Positions 14,823 through 22,332 of a DNA stretch of 26,795 nucleotides are shown piece by piece. Source of the stretch: a virus; the IMG/VR virus record IMGVR_UViG_3300047171_000144, positions 1-26,795 of that record; one strand, written 5' to 3'. Position numbers and translations under genes: made by a program. The notes under the pieces were generated by a model. That model did not search any database, was not told the origin of the DNA, and worked only from the letters and a program-made list of their open reading frames with translations. Every line of letters begins with the position of its first letter. Positions within the stretch are counted from its first letter, which is position 1.

Positions 14823-15712
14823 CGGAGCGCGGCGCGTTATGTCATGGGCGTCCGACGCCGCCGCCGGCGCGGTTGACATGCGCGGCGCCGATGGCGCGAA
14901 GCTCGGCATGGGCGGTGCCTGCCGGCGCGCCGGCCGGGCGCCGCGAGCAGACCGTACCATCCGGGCAGGGGGGCCGCCAAAATCGCCGGCCGGCAGGAGA
15001 CGTCGACTCCGCCGAAGGCCACGCCGCGGCAAAATCATTCCCGCCGGTGAGACCAGACGGGAGACGGCGCCGCCTGGCGACAGCACGGCGGCGTGACGGC
15101 GGCAACCCATGGCGAAGCTATTCGACCATCCGTTGCGCCGCCCACCTCTCCATCGCGCAACAAATCCCGACCTGCGCCGGATGAACGTCGCGGCTGCATC
15201 AAATGCCCCCTGTGCGTGCCGGATGTTCAGGGCGGTCAGGATCGAAGCCGGTTTGCGAACGAGCACGCGGCCCGGATTTTTGGACGCCGCGGGCATGAAG
15301 GCGAGCCGGACTGACCTCTTATCATGGGCAAACTTTGTGCGACGCCCGAAAGCCGGCGGATCAACATTCAGAATCTCGTTTCTCGGCCTGGTGACTCTCC
15401 GATGCAGCAGCGGTTGCGGACCTGGCGCAATCGATCGGTACAGACCGTGCCCGATCGACTTGATCACCCTTTCGAAACGTCGAATGCCGGGCTTGATATC
15501 GCCGGCGCGCCGACGCAATGCCCAGACCAGACGCGGATGAATCAGCACCAAATTCCGTCTATCCTTCCTCAACGCTCGATCACGATGAATCCAGCCGAGC
15601 GAATTTCTTGAACCTGGCCACGAACTGCCTCAGCCGCACGAAACCATCGAGCAAAAGTTTTTGGCTTTCTTTTTTTCAAAAAAGAAGGTCTTTCTTCAGC
15701 GTTCAATTCAAC
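14823..15712 (-). pseudogene. Expected tape-measure position: no intact gene, possible decayed remnant
   Basis: Contractile phages encode a tape measure protein of several hundred residues between the chaperone and the U-like gene. Here 890 bp hold no such ORF. A 325-codon open frame (14595-15572) crosses it, but its first 230 residues are Arg-rich and low-complexity in the way off-frame GC-rich DNA usually is. Short pieces in different frames faintly resemble the glycine-rich C-terminal segment of tape measures (AFGGVDVSCRPAILAAPLPG near 14960-15020). The stretch 15313-15712 is visibly less GC rich than the flanking genes. I read this as a deletion or decay, and the remnant identity is low confidence. 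Nothing recognisable was seen on the plus strand. Confidence 0.35.
15648..15698. repeat. Single-arm copy of the A/T palindromic repeat
   Basis: It lies just after the long chaperone stop. On the minus strand it reads a CTTCTTTTTT-GAAAAAAAG palindrome, then CCAAAAACTTTTGCTCG. This is the same palindrome-plus-CAAAAACTTTTG unit found twice at 5557-5707 and twice at 25236-25366. Here only one arm is evident, which suits a half element or one side of a deletion. Confidence 0.6.
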
Positions 15713-16182
15713 TTAAATCTCAGCCCATCGTAGCCGCCGCCAATCGAATGTCTGGCCGTCCAGACTTCCAAGTGTGACGACATGCGCCATGCGTTCCGCA
15801 TCATCCAGCCCGAACGCCAGCTCGTAAGGCACCCCGCACTTCACCAGATACAGGCAATCGATTAGCCCAGGGTGCCGGCTCAGTTTCCCGCTTGCGCGAC
15901 CATCGTCTCCAGTGGCGCGGGCGCAATCGCCGCCGCGACCGCCGCGGCACCGTCCTCGCCCAGCCGCTCCAGCAATGTCTCAACGCCGGCCTCGGCATTC
16001 GGAAACGGCATCGGCACGCCATCCAGCACGGCGACTGACGCGGCGATGGTCGCTAGGCCCATATAGGCCTCGTTCACCGAGAGTTCCGGCCCCAGCGCTT
16101 TGTACAGGCGCAGCGTTTCCAGCACGCCGACGCGCCGCAGCGAAATGCTGCGCCCCGCCTTGTCGGAGATGATCCGCTCCAT
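15713..16182 (-). CDS. Frameshifted long tail assembly chaperone (E-E'/G-GT-like fusion)
   Basis: If ribosomes slip -1 at GGGAAAC (15883-15889), translation bypasses the TGA at 15880-15882 and continues to TAA at 15713-15715. This adds 56 residues, giving a 156-residue product. The extension reads LSRHPGLIDCLYLVKCGVPY and then ELAFGLDDAERMAHVV, LGSLDGQTFDWRRLRWAEI. This is compact, non-random and chaperone-extension-like, and it has no good start codon of its own near the junction. The same two-product design is known for lambda G/GT and P2 E/E'. The extension would bind the tape measure protein. In this genome no intact tape measure gene follows. Confidence 0.75.
15880..16182 (-). CDS. Tail assembly chaperone, short product (gpE/gpG-like)
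   Basis: 100 residues in the zero frame, ending MVAQAGN-stop. It has the helical, Ala/Leu-rich character of tail chaperones: RRVGVLETLRLYKALGPELS at the N-terminus, a helix with EAYMGLATIAASVAVLDG, and an Ala-rich C-terminus. These proteins coat the tape measure protein and recruit tube subunits, and do not remain in the virion. Position between the tube gene and the expected tape measure gene is diagnostic. A second, longer product is made by -1 frameshifting at its last two sense codons (separate entry). Its start overlaps the tube stop (TGATG). Confidence 0.75.
   Translation of the reverse strand: MERIISDKAGRSISLRRVGVLETLRLYKALGPELSVNEAYMGLATIAASVAVLDGVPMPFPNAEAGVETLLERLGEDGAAAVAAAIAPAPLETMVAQAGN
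15883..15889 (-). promoter_or_regulatory. -1 programmed ribosomal frameshift heptamer
   Basis: On the minus strand the zero frame reads GCG GGA AAC TGA. The heptamer GGGAAAC fits X-XXY-YYZ exactly, with zero-frame codons GGA in the P site and AAC in the A site. After slipping, they re-pair as GGG and AAA. The stop comes immediately after, which increases dwell time. A downstream stem may be formed by the GC-rich GAGCCGGCACCCTGGGCT that follows, but I did not fold it. Confidence 0.8.
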
Positions 16183-16610
16183 CAGACGCTCACCCGGCTG
16201 GAGGCAAAAAATTCCAGCTTCTGCGCCACCGGCGCGTCGCCGCGATAGATTCCAGCCGAGGCCAATTTGAAAACGACCCCGCTGAACTGATAGGTCGATG
16301 TCGACCCGTCGGGCTCGTTAACATACTGATAGAGGGTGCCGGCCGCAATCGACTGTCCGGCAAAATACGCCTGTTCGATCGCGGCGATGAAATCATCCGC
16401 CGCCGGCGAGCCGCGATCCAGAGAAAACGTGCCGTTCCAGCCGCGCGGCAATTCGGCACCGAGCTGCACGCCATCCAGCCGGTCGACCCGGACCGATTGC
16501 GTCACCTGCTGCGCCTCGAACCCTGTGACGAAGGCCAGGTCTACCCGGCCGAACGGCCCCATGACGACCAGCTGGCAGTCATTGCCGACGGAAAACGTAT
16601 TGAATGGCAT
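16182..16610 (-). CDS. Tail tube protein
   Basis: 142 residues, starting MPFNTFSVGNDCQLVVMGPF. It follows the sheath directly with a TAGGA ribosome site. Tube proteins stack as hexameric beta-barrel rings to form the DNA channel. The short all-beta pattern fits: GRVDLAFVTGFEAQQ, then GWNGTFSLDRGSP (the typical tube loop), DFIAAIEQAYFAGQ helix, and YQYVNEPDGSTSTYQFSGVV followed by FKLASAG and a hydrophilic end. Length and order (sheath, tube, chaperone) are as in Mu and P2-like phages. The stop overlaps the chaperone start by one base. Confidence 0.85.
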   Translation of the reverse strand: MPFNTFSVGNDCQLVVMGPFGRVDLAFVTGFEAQQVTQSVRVDRLDGVQLGAELPRGWNGTFSLDRGSPAADDFIAAIEQAYFAGQSIAAGTLYQYVNEPDGSTSTYQFSGVVFKLASAGIYRGDAPVAQKLEFFASSRVSV

Positions 16611-16626
16611 GATCGAATCCTATTTT

Positions 16627-18177
16627 TTAAGTGCTGGGCGATGTCTGTTTGGTAACCTGCACCGTCTGGCCGCCTTGCACATTGACGATGAATTTCTCGT
16701 TGATCGCCTGGTATCGCACCTGCACGTCGGCCTGCACGTAGCCGAGGCCGGTGCGGCTGGCTGGATTGTTGGAGAGGTCGCACACCACCGCGAACGGCAG
16801 CGAGCCGTCGGCGCTGCCGAGCAGCCCCTGGGAAAGCAGCCCGTTCAAGAACGCCATCAGTGTCGCGCGGATGTTCTGGAACAGCGTGCTGTTCACCAAT
16901 TGCCCGACATAGGCGCCCATGCCGGTCGAGAGCGTGCTGGCGATGTAATTCGTCAGCCGCATGTAGTTATCGCCATTGGTCGCCGCATTCGAAGACGAAT
17001 TATGGCCGCCGCGCACGCCCCAATACGCCCCGCCCGGCTGCGGGTTTGCGATGACGTCGATCCCGGCCGAAAGCAGCGCCGAGAGATCTGCGGTCGCGTA
17101 GGTCGCCGCCGTGGCGCCGCCCGGCTGGCCGGACTTCTGGCTGCCGATGACGCTGTAGAGCGGCTTGTTCAGCGAGGATTGTTCGGGCGACAAATTCGCC
17201 AGGCGCCCGGCGACGAAGCCTTGCGGCGAAACCAGCCGCGTCAGCGCGTTCGCCTGATCGTACCAATAGATCCAGTCGCCGAACATCATTTTCGCGGCGT
17301 AGCTGTCGATGCCGGCCTCAGCCTTCACCGTGACGGCATTTGCAATATTGTCGCCGGCCGGGCCGGTGAGAATCATGTAAACCGACTCGGCCAGGCCAAA
17401 TTCCAGCTGGCCGCTCCACTGCGCCGCCTCATCGGCATCCGCCAGCAGCGCCAGGGCGCAGCCCTGACCGCGTAGCGCGTACATGCCCTGACGCGGCGAG
17501 GTATCATCGCCGACCAGGGTGGCGGCCGTGACCGCGGCCGCGCCATCTTCCCCCGGCGTGCCGGCCGAAAACGGATAGCTTCCCGCCAGCGGCACAGCAC
17601 TTCCCGACGTCACCGTCGCCGCGACCAGTTGCGACGGCCCGCGCAGCGCCCCGTTGCCGTTATTCACCGCGTTCGCCAAGTTGCTCCAGAACGCCGTCCC
17701 GGTGCCGGTGATGTTGTCGTAGACTTCCGGGGTCTGCCCGGCGAACGCCACCGTCAACCGCCAGGAATTCGCGGCCGACCCGGCCGAGAGGGTCAGCATC
17801 AACTGATTGCCGAAGCTGCCGGTATAGATCGCGGTGAAGGTGACGGCGCCGAGCAGGGACACCGACGCCGCGCTATCCGTCCCGTCCGTCACGCGCACGC
17901 AACGGAAATTCGCGGCCCCCTGCTGCACGGCGGTCGCGACCTGCGTGCCCATATCGTATTTGCGCGGCATCACCGGCCCGAACGATGTGGCGTAGCCGGC
18001 CATGTCGCCGATGATCGCCGGCTCGCCGACCGGTCCCCAGCTCGCCGTGCCGACAATGCCCAGCACGTCGGTCGGCACGCCGTTCAGGAGCAGGCTCTGC
18101 GGCGGCACGATCTGAACATATAGATCCGGCACGATCAGCGCCGTGGTGTTCAGCGCCCCTTCGGCAAAAATCGGCAT
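16627..18177 (-). CDS. Contractile tail sheath protein
   Basis: 516 residues, the size of P2 FI/Mu L-type sheaths. The protein polymerises around the tail tube and contracts on infection. Supporting sequence: N-terminal GVPTDVLGIVGTASWGPVGE, which is the conserved sheath entry segment, a central variable domain of strands (about 90-330), and a C-terminal domain with PQPGGAYWGVRGGHNSSS, then NYIASTLSTGMGAYVGQLVN and LSQGLLGSADGSLPFAVVCD and a final strand YQAINEKFIVNVQGGQTVQV. The last part is the sheath core that makes subunit-to-subunit strand exchange. Its AAGGA ribosome site is inside the preceding small ORF. Presence of a sheath plus tube fixes this phage as a myovirus type. Confidence 0.9.
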   Translation of the reverse strand: MPIFAEGALNTTALIVPDLYVQIVPPQSLLLNGVPTDVLGIVGTASWGPVGEPAIIGDMAGYATSFGPVMPRKYDMGTQVATAVQQGAANFRCVRVTDGTDSAASVSLLGAVTFTAIYTGSFGNQLMLTLSAGSAANSWRLTVAFAGQTPEVYDNITGTGTAFWSNLANAVNNGNGALRGPSQLVAATVTSGSAVPLAGSYPFSAGTPGEDGAAAVTAATLVGDDTSPRQGMYALRGQGCALALLADADEAAQWSGQLEFGLAESVYMILTGPAGDNIANAVTVKAEAGIDSYAAKMMFGDWIYWYDQANALTRLVSPQGFVAGRLANLSPEQSSLNKPLYSVIGSQKSGQPGGATAATYATADLSALLSAGIDVIANPQPGGAYWGVRGGHNSSSNAATNGDNYMRLTNYIASTLSTGMGAYVGQLVNSTLFQNIRATLMAFLNGLLSQGLLGSADGSLPFAVVCDLSNNPASRTGLGYVQADVQVRYQAINEKFIVNVQGGQTVQVTKQTSPST

Positions 18178-18180
18178 CGT

Positions 18181-18321
18181 CTATTCCTTTCCGGCGCTGA
18201 CGCGCACGACGAAGCCGGCCTGCGGGCCGGCCAGAATTTTCTGCACGGACTCGGCGTCCTTGATCACGTCGCCGCGCCTGAAACCCGCAAATGGTTTCAT
18301 CACCACCAGCTGATACGTCAT
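18181..18321 (-). CDS. 46-residue ORF ahead of the tail sheath gene
   Basis: A short gene of 46 codons plus TAG, preceded by a strong AGAGGAG ribosome site five bases from the ATG. The product starts MTYQLVVMKPFAGFRRGD and ends FVVRVSAGKE, and reads as a small basic beta-rich domain. Position just before the sheath is shared with Mu gp38 (DUF2635), a similarly small protein of unknown role, but I cannot claim homology. The stop is followed within 4 nt by the sheath ATG, and the end of this ORF supplies the AAAGGA ribosome site of the sheath gene. Confidence 0.7.
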   Translation of the reverse strand: MTYQLVVMKPFAGFRRGDVIKDAESVQKILAGPQAGFVVRVSAGKE

Positions 18322-18330
18322 GAAACTCCT

Positions 18331-19158
18331 CTACCCGTTAAGCGTTTCAACGAAGGCGGCATCGGCGTCGAAGCGGCCGGTCCCGAACAGCATCGCCGGC
18401 GTTACCTGCGCCAGCGTGGTGGGATAGTCCGCGCTGTAGCGCAGCATGCGCTTGTACAAAGCGGCATCCGCCGCGCCATCCTCGGCATCGCTGCCGGCAT
18501 AAATCAGCCGCGCCGACGATCCATCCGCCAAAGCGATGAACGGCAGCGTTGCAAATGCCTCGTCGATCAGCGAGCCGGCGGCGTCGCGCAAAGCGGGTGT
18601 GGGGCACCACAGCGTGATCTGAAATTTCTGGTCCTGCCGCTTGATCTCCTGCAGCGCGTTGGCACCGCTGACGACGCGGGCGGTGAACCGCGCCGCGTTC
18701 GGCACGGTGAGCGTCGTGCCGGCATATTCCACTAGCCATCCGGCCGCGCGCAATAAAGCGGCCATGTTGCTCGCCACCGTCGCCGGCGAATCATTCGCCT
18801 GCACCGCATAGGGAAACGTCGCGCCATCGACGGCGATACCGGCAAGCTGCCCGGCGGCGCAGCGGCCCGAAAAGCGCGCACTCTGCGGCGCCATCGTCAC
18901 CGCAAGTGTGGCCGGCACCGGCGCCACGATCTGCCATTTACGCGGAAACCGCGTGGTGTTTTTCACATCGGCGCTCGCAGCCACGGTCACATGCAACGCG
19001 CCGGCGGCCAGATCCGCCCCCAGTGCCGGCGCGTTCGGCAGGCCGCGATAGACGCGGCATGTGCCGCCAACCGCGCTCGCCGCCGCGAACCCGTTCGAGT
19101 ACAGCGCATTCGCGGCAATCGACACCAGCGCCGTCTCGACATCGGCCTGATCCGCCAT
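18331..19158 (-). CDS. Putative tail completion / tail terminator-type protein
   Basis: 275 residues, with its ATG overlapping the previous stop by one base. It precedes the sheath gene, where contractile-tailed phages encode the tail terminator and completion proteins that cap the tube and join it to the head. The protein has an N-terminal helix (ADVETALVSIAANALY), a beta-rich core that includes ALHVTVAASADVKNTTRFPRK and KFQITLWCPTPALRDAAG, and a C-terminal YKRMLRYSADYPTTLAQVTP. The central block (TVASNMAALLRAAGWLVEY) looks like an inserted domain, which would explain why it is longer than typical terminators of about 150 residues. Moderate confidence in the role. Confidence 0.5.
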   Translation of the reverse strand: MADQADVETALVSIAANALYSNGFAAASAVGGTCRVYRGLPNAPALGADLAAGALHVTVAASADVKNTTRFPRKWQIVAPVPATLAVTMAPQSARFSGRCAAGQLAGIAVDGATFPYAVQANDSPATVASNMAALLRAAGWLVEYAGTTLTVPNAARFTARVVSGANALQEIKRQDQKFQITLWCPTPALRDAAGSLIDEAFATLPFIALADGSSARLIYAGSDAEDGAADAALYKRMLRYSADYPTTLAQVTPAMLFGTGRFDADAAFVETLNG

Positions 19159-19808
19159 CAGGCGACCGCCTGGTTCATCGACAGCCGCCAGACGCCGTGC
19201 ACGGTCTCAACCGCGTTCACCACGAACCGGGCGGCTTCGGCATCGGTCACGATATCCGCGACCTGCGGCTGCACGCATGGCACCGAAGGCAACAGCGCCT
19301 CAAAGCCCGGCACCTTGGTATCGTCCGGCAAACCCGCATGGGTCCGGTCCACCGTCCCGCCGCCGACCAGCAGGCTGCCAGGAAATTCCGCCAGCAGCGC
19401 GGTATTCGTCGCCGGTAAGATCGCGCCATACGGATTGACGCCCGAAAGCGCCGGCGCCGCCGGCCGCCATAGGCTTAGCGACGCGTTCGTCATCACCACC
19501 AGCATCGGCTTCGGCGGCTCGATCGCGACGACAAACACGGTCCCCTCCGGCCCCGCCAGATAGTCGCCGACCTGCAAATAGCTCCAATCCGCCCAGGCCT
19601 GCCGGAACGGCACCCCAAACCCGCTCGGCGCCCTGACACTGCCGCCGGGCAACACATAGGCCACCGCCAGGCGCAAGAACCGGTTTGCCGGATCGATCGG
19701 AGCCTGTGGCCCATTGGGCCGGTACGCATCATGCAGAAACCCGACACGCCGCGCCGCGCAGCCCGCGCCATAGGCCAGCCGGTCCGCCAGCTTCGCCCCG
19801 TCCATCAC
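19158..19808 (-). CDS. Phage head-tail joining region protein, function unassigned
   Basis: 216 residues. The first codon is GTG at 19808, with an ATG as the second codon at 19805, and either could be used. I do not recognise a named family. The N-terminus (KLADRLAYGAGCAARRVGFLHDAYRP) is followed by a compact beta-rich region including SYLQVGDYLAGPEGTVFVVAIE, and the C-terminus contains DAEAARFVVNAVETVHGVWRL. It lies between the connector and a tail-completion-like gene with one-base TGATG coupling to the latter, so it is probably a virion neck or tail-completion component. No signal peptide or membrane segment is visible. Confidence 0.55.
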   Translation of the reverse strand: MMDGAKLADRLAYGAGCAARRVGFLHDAYRPNGPQAPIDPANRFLRLAVAYVLPGGSVRAPSGFGVPFRQAWADWSYLQVGDYLAGPEGTVFVVAIEPPKPMLVVMTNASLSLWRPAAPALSGVNPYGAILPATNTALLAEFPGSLLVGGGTVDRTHAGLPDDTKVPGFEALLPSVPCVQPQVADIVTDAEAARFVVNAVETVHGVWRLSMNQAVA

Positions 19809-19809
19809 G

Positions 19810-20205
19810 CTACACCACCAACGTCACGCCGGCCTGCGCCAGCGCCGGGCCGGGCGGCACGCCCAGAAAGCCGCATAACCGCCGCCGCCAGGCATCGAAC
19901 AACGCCGTCCGGTCAGACGTCTCATTCGAATTATGAGTCCAGTCCGCGGCAGTTTCGGTATCCAGATTGTCGGAGGCCGGCGGGATCGCCGCCTCCAGCG
20001 TCGCCAGCGTGCCGAGATATTGCAGCGTCACGCCGATTTCCGCCGGCGCCAGATTGTTCATCCGGTATTCCAGCGTCCCAAATGCCTGAAAAAACCTCCA
20101 GGATTCAAAACCAGCCGCACCCGCGCCATAGGCCGGATAGCCGCAGAACCGGCGAATATCGGTTTTTTGCGCGTCCGTGAACGCAGGCGGCACACTGACC
20201 GACAT
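19810..20205 (-). CDS. Head-tail connector (adaptor) protein
   Basis: 131 residues from the ATG at 20205, one base after the preceding stop. A longer reading from 20277 would run into the previous gene and adds an Arg-rich off-frame stretch, so the internal ATG is chosen. An N-terminal FTDAQKTDIRRFCGYPAYG segment is followed by helices with LEYRMNNLAPAEIGVTLQYL, an Asp/Ser/Asn-rich middle and DAWRRRLCGFLGVPPGP. The helical make-up, size and position after the capsid genes fit an adaptor ring that docks on the portal. There is no catalytic motif. Confidence 0.6.
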   Translation of the reverse strand: MSVSVPPAFTDAQKTDIRRFCGYPAYGAGAAGFESWRFFQAFGTLEYRMNNLAPAEIGVTLQYLGTLATLEAAIPPASDNLDTETAADWTHNSNETSDRTALFDAWRRRLCGFLGVPPGPALAQAGVTLVV

Positions 20206-20206
20206 G

Positions 20207-20515
20207 TCAATACGTGTCCCCGTCGCCCAGCGTAAAATAGACCGTGCCCGTTCCCGCGGCCAAAACCGCGGCCGCATGGCTCACAAACGGCCCGCCATCG
20301 ACGATCATTCTCTGCCCAGGCGGCACCGGCGTATTCGCCGTCGACGCCGCCAGCCCGGACGACGCGCCGAGCAGAAAAAACGCCGTCGCTGCCGACGCAT
20401 TATACACCAGCACCGCCGACCCGCCGCCGCTCAAAGCCACGTTGGCCGAGCTCGTCGACGCCGCTAAGGACGCCGTACCGGCGGGCCGGAACGGCTGGGT
20501 TGAACCTGTCGCCAT
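20207..20515 (-). CDS. Small head decoration / fibre-like protein
   Basis: 102 residues, with a good GAGGAG ribosome site eight bases before the ATG and only 11 nt after the capsid gene. Short beta-rich sequence: SGGGSAVLVYNASAATAFFL, then a Pro-rich turn (NTPVPPGQRMIV), then GTGTVYFTLGDG at the C-terminus. That sequence of a strand pair, a Pro-Pro-Gly loop and a C-terminal F-T-x-G-D-G is what I associate with small decoration or head-fibre proteins encoded after the major capsid gene. It probably binds the outside of the capsid, but this is inference from position and fold-like pattern. Confidence 0.55.
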   Translation of the reverse strand: MATGSTQPFRPAGTASLAASTSSANVALSGGGSAVLVYNASAATAFFLLGASSGLAASTANTPVPPGQRMIVDGGPFVSHAAAVLAAGTGTVYFTLGDGDTY

Positions 20516-20526
20516 CGTCCCGCTCC

Positions 20527-21849
20527 TCAGCCGATATGCTCGATCATCACGGCGCGCTTGTAATTCGCGTTGGTCGCCGTCGGCACCGTGGTCGGCGTGG
20601 TGGTCGTATCCGACGGCGCGCAGAAGCCGCCGATCCAGTACCAGCTCTGCGCGATGATCTGCTGGAGCCGGTCGATCGGCTCGCGCGTCACCATCGCGAC
20701 ATTGTCGATCACGTTCACCAAACTGTCCTTCGGCGCCACATCTTCGGCCGCCATGCCGGCAAAATCACCCTCGATCAGCGCGCCCTGACCGCAGACGATC
20801 GGCCGGCGGATATACAGGTTCGACGCGCTCGGATGGGTTTGCACATAGGCTTCCGTCGTCGTAATGAAGCGCAGGCCCAGAAAATCGCTGACCATGCCTT
20901 GCCGGAACACCGGGTTGGACGATGTGGCGCCCTGGAAAAGCTGCTTGAAATCGGGATCGGAAAACAACTGCCGCGCCGAGACCGGATCGAGATAGCAATT
21001 ATACACCCCATCCACCAACGGCACCGCGTTGCGCCGCAGCAGCGCCACCGCATCCAGCAGATTGCTCATCACCAGCGTATCCGTCGCCTGCAGCGCCGCG
21101 GTCGTCGCGCGCCCCGCCGGCCGCACGATCGCGCTCGCGGTTGCCGCCTGCACGGCATTTTCGGCCGTCCCATCCGCCACCGCGACATTGCTGGAAAACA
21201 GCAAGGCGCCGGAGATCCCTTCCGGGGCCAAAGAGACATTGGTTGCATCCGGCGTCACGCCCACCACCGTATAGACATTGCCGCCGACCGTCGCGGTCAA
21301 CGGGTAGGTGCTCGACACGCTCTGCTGCACGCCGTTCACAAACACCGTCTGGAATCCACGAATATCGTCCACCTCGACGCTCGGCCCCGGCGCGGACAAG
21401 GTCGTGACGACCCGCGTATTGCCGCCGAAATACGGCGCGAACAGCGCATTGCGCGCCAGCTCATCCAGGCTGCGCGCCGCCTGCTCGCCATTCGTGGCCG
21501 CATTCTGCAGAAATTGCGAGGCAATGCCGACACGGCTCGTCACCATGTTCAGATCCTGCGTCGCCGCGTAAAAATTCAACGTGATCGTATACTGCTCGAC
21601 CCCCCAATTCGTGCTGGTCAGCCCATTATCCAGATTGGTGTTGCTCGCCGCCGCCAGCGGCGTCGTCACACTCGGCTTCAGCCCGGCGCGCGTCTTGGTC
21701 AGCGTCTCGCCAATCCCAACCGCAAATTCCTCGCGATCCGCGATCAGCCGATAACCCAGCCGCGATTTCAGCGCCATCTCGAATTCGCGGTCCAGAAAGC
21801 CCTGCTGGATGATCGGCTGCAGCGCCGCCGGGAAATTTTGGATGCCCAT
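20527..21849 (-). CDS. Major capsid protein
   Basis: 440 residues. It is the largest head gene after the scaffold and has an AAGGA ribosome site upstream. It forms the icosahedral shell. Features include an N-terminal helix with PAALQPIIQQGFLDREFEMAL, a stretch on incubation-type strands (QYTITLNFYAATQDLNMVTSR), repeated NxxFxxGxxSSN-like loops (DPDFKQLFQGATSSNPVF) and a Thr/Pro-rich linker near the C-terminus (SDTTTTPTTVPTAT) before YKRAVMIEHIG. Identification is by order (terL, portal, scaffold, capsid), length and composition. I cannot assign the subfamily, but an HK97-type fold is the default expectation. Confidence 0.75.
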   Translation of the reverse strand: MGIQNFPAALQPIIQQGFLDREFEMALKSRLGYRLIADREEFAVGIGETLTKTRAGLKPSVTTPLAAASNTNLDNGLTSTNWGVEQYTITLNFYAATQDLNMVTSRVGIASQFLQNAATNGEQAARSLDELARNALFAPYFGGNTRVVTTLSAPGPSVEVDDIRGFQTVFVNGVQQSVSSTYPLTATVGGNVYTVVGVTPDATNVSLAPEGISGALLFSSNVAVADGTAENAVQAATASAIVRPAGRATTAALQATDTLVMSNLLDAVALLRRNAVPLVDGVYNCYLDPVSARQLFSDPDFKQLFQGATSSNPVFRQGMVSDFLGLRFITTTEAYVQTHPSASNLYIRRPIVCGQGALIEGDFAGMAAEDVAPKDSLVNVIDNVAMVTREPIDRLQQIIAQSWYWIGGFCAPSDTTTTPTTVPTATNANYKRAVMIEHIG

Positions 21850-21939
21850 ACGCTCAATTCCTTCAATGGTTCATGACAACGACGAGACGCGGCCTCCGGC
21901 GCCGCCGGATCCGTTGTTCAACCGCAAATTTTTCGCGCC

Positions 21940-22332
21940 TCAGCGGCGCTTGATGAGAGCCGCCCGCGCCGCCAGCCACTCTTCGTGCGATAAATCACTG
22001 GCCTGCCGCGGCCGCGGCGGCTCCGGTTTCGGCGCATGCGCGGCCGCGGACGAGGACGCAGCACCCCCGAACAGCCACGGCTTCGTTCGCTTCAACTTGC
22101 CGAAGATCGCCGCCGGCTCGACGACGTCGCCTTTGTCATCGACGACGACATCGGCGAGATCGAGCAGCTTCAACCCGTCAAGATCGATCATCCCGGCGCG
22201 GATCGCCTCGGCCTTCAGCTCGGCCCGGATCAGCCGCGCCTGCGTCTGCGCCTGCGCCTGCGCCAACGCGGCCTCGGCCGCCTCGGCGCGCGCCTGCCAG
22301 CTCTCCGCCGGCGTGTTGGTCTCGTCTGTCAT
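21940..22332 (-). CDS. Putative capsid scaffolding / assembly protein
   Basis: 130 residues between the portal and capsid genes. The N-terminal third is an Ala/Gln/Glu-rich heptad-like helix (about residues 10-45), followed by AEAIRAGMIDLDGLKLLDL, a Val/Asp-rich turn, and FGKLKRTKPWLFG. This pattern is typical of phage scaffolds of the Gp20 or DUF6651 kind, where a coiled coil is followed by a short capsid-binding tail. The last 50 residues are Pro/Ala rich and basic at the end (LIKRR), which could contact the capsid interior. It would guide procapsid assembly and leave before packaging. No separate head protease is visible nearby. Confidence 0.65.
   Translation of the reverse strand: MTDETNTPAESWQARAEAAEAALAQAQAQTQARLIRAELKAEAIRAGMIDLDGLKLLDLADVVVDDKGDVVEPAAIFGKLKRTKPWLFGGAASSSAAAHAPKPEPPRPRQASDLSHEEWLAARAALIKRR

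Noticed and set aside
15109-15540. Plus-strand ORF across the tape-measure gap as a cargo gene.
   Set aside because: Composition is erratic, with no clear start or ribosome site, and all other genes are on the opposite strand. A KCPLC-like cysteine cluster in another frame is not enough to claim a zinc finger.
14595-15572. A 325-codon minus-strand ORF taken as one protein.
   Set aside because: The first 230 residues are Arg-rich off-frame-type sequence, with no ribosome site and no family resemblance. Only the last 75 residues look coding.
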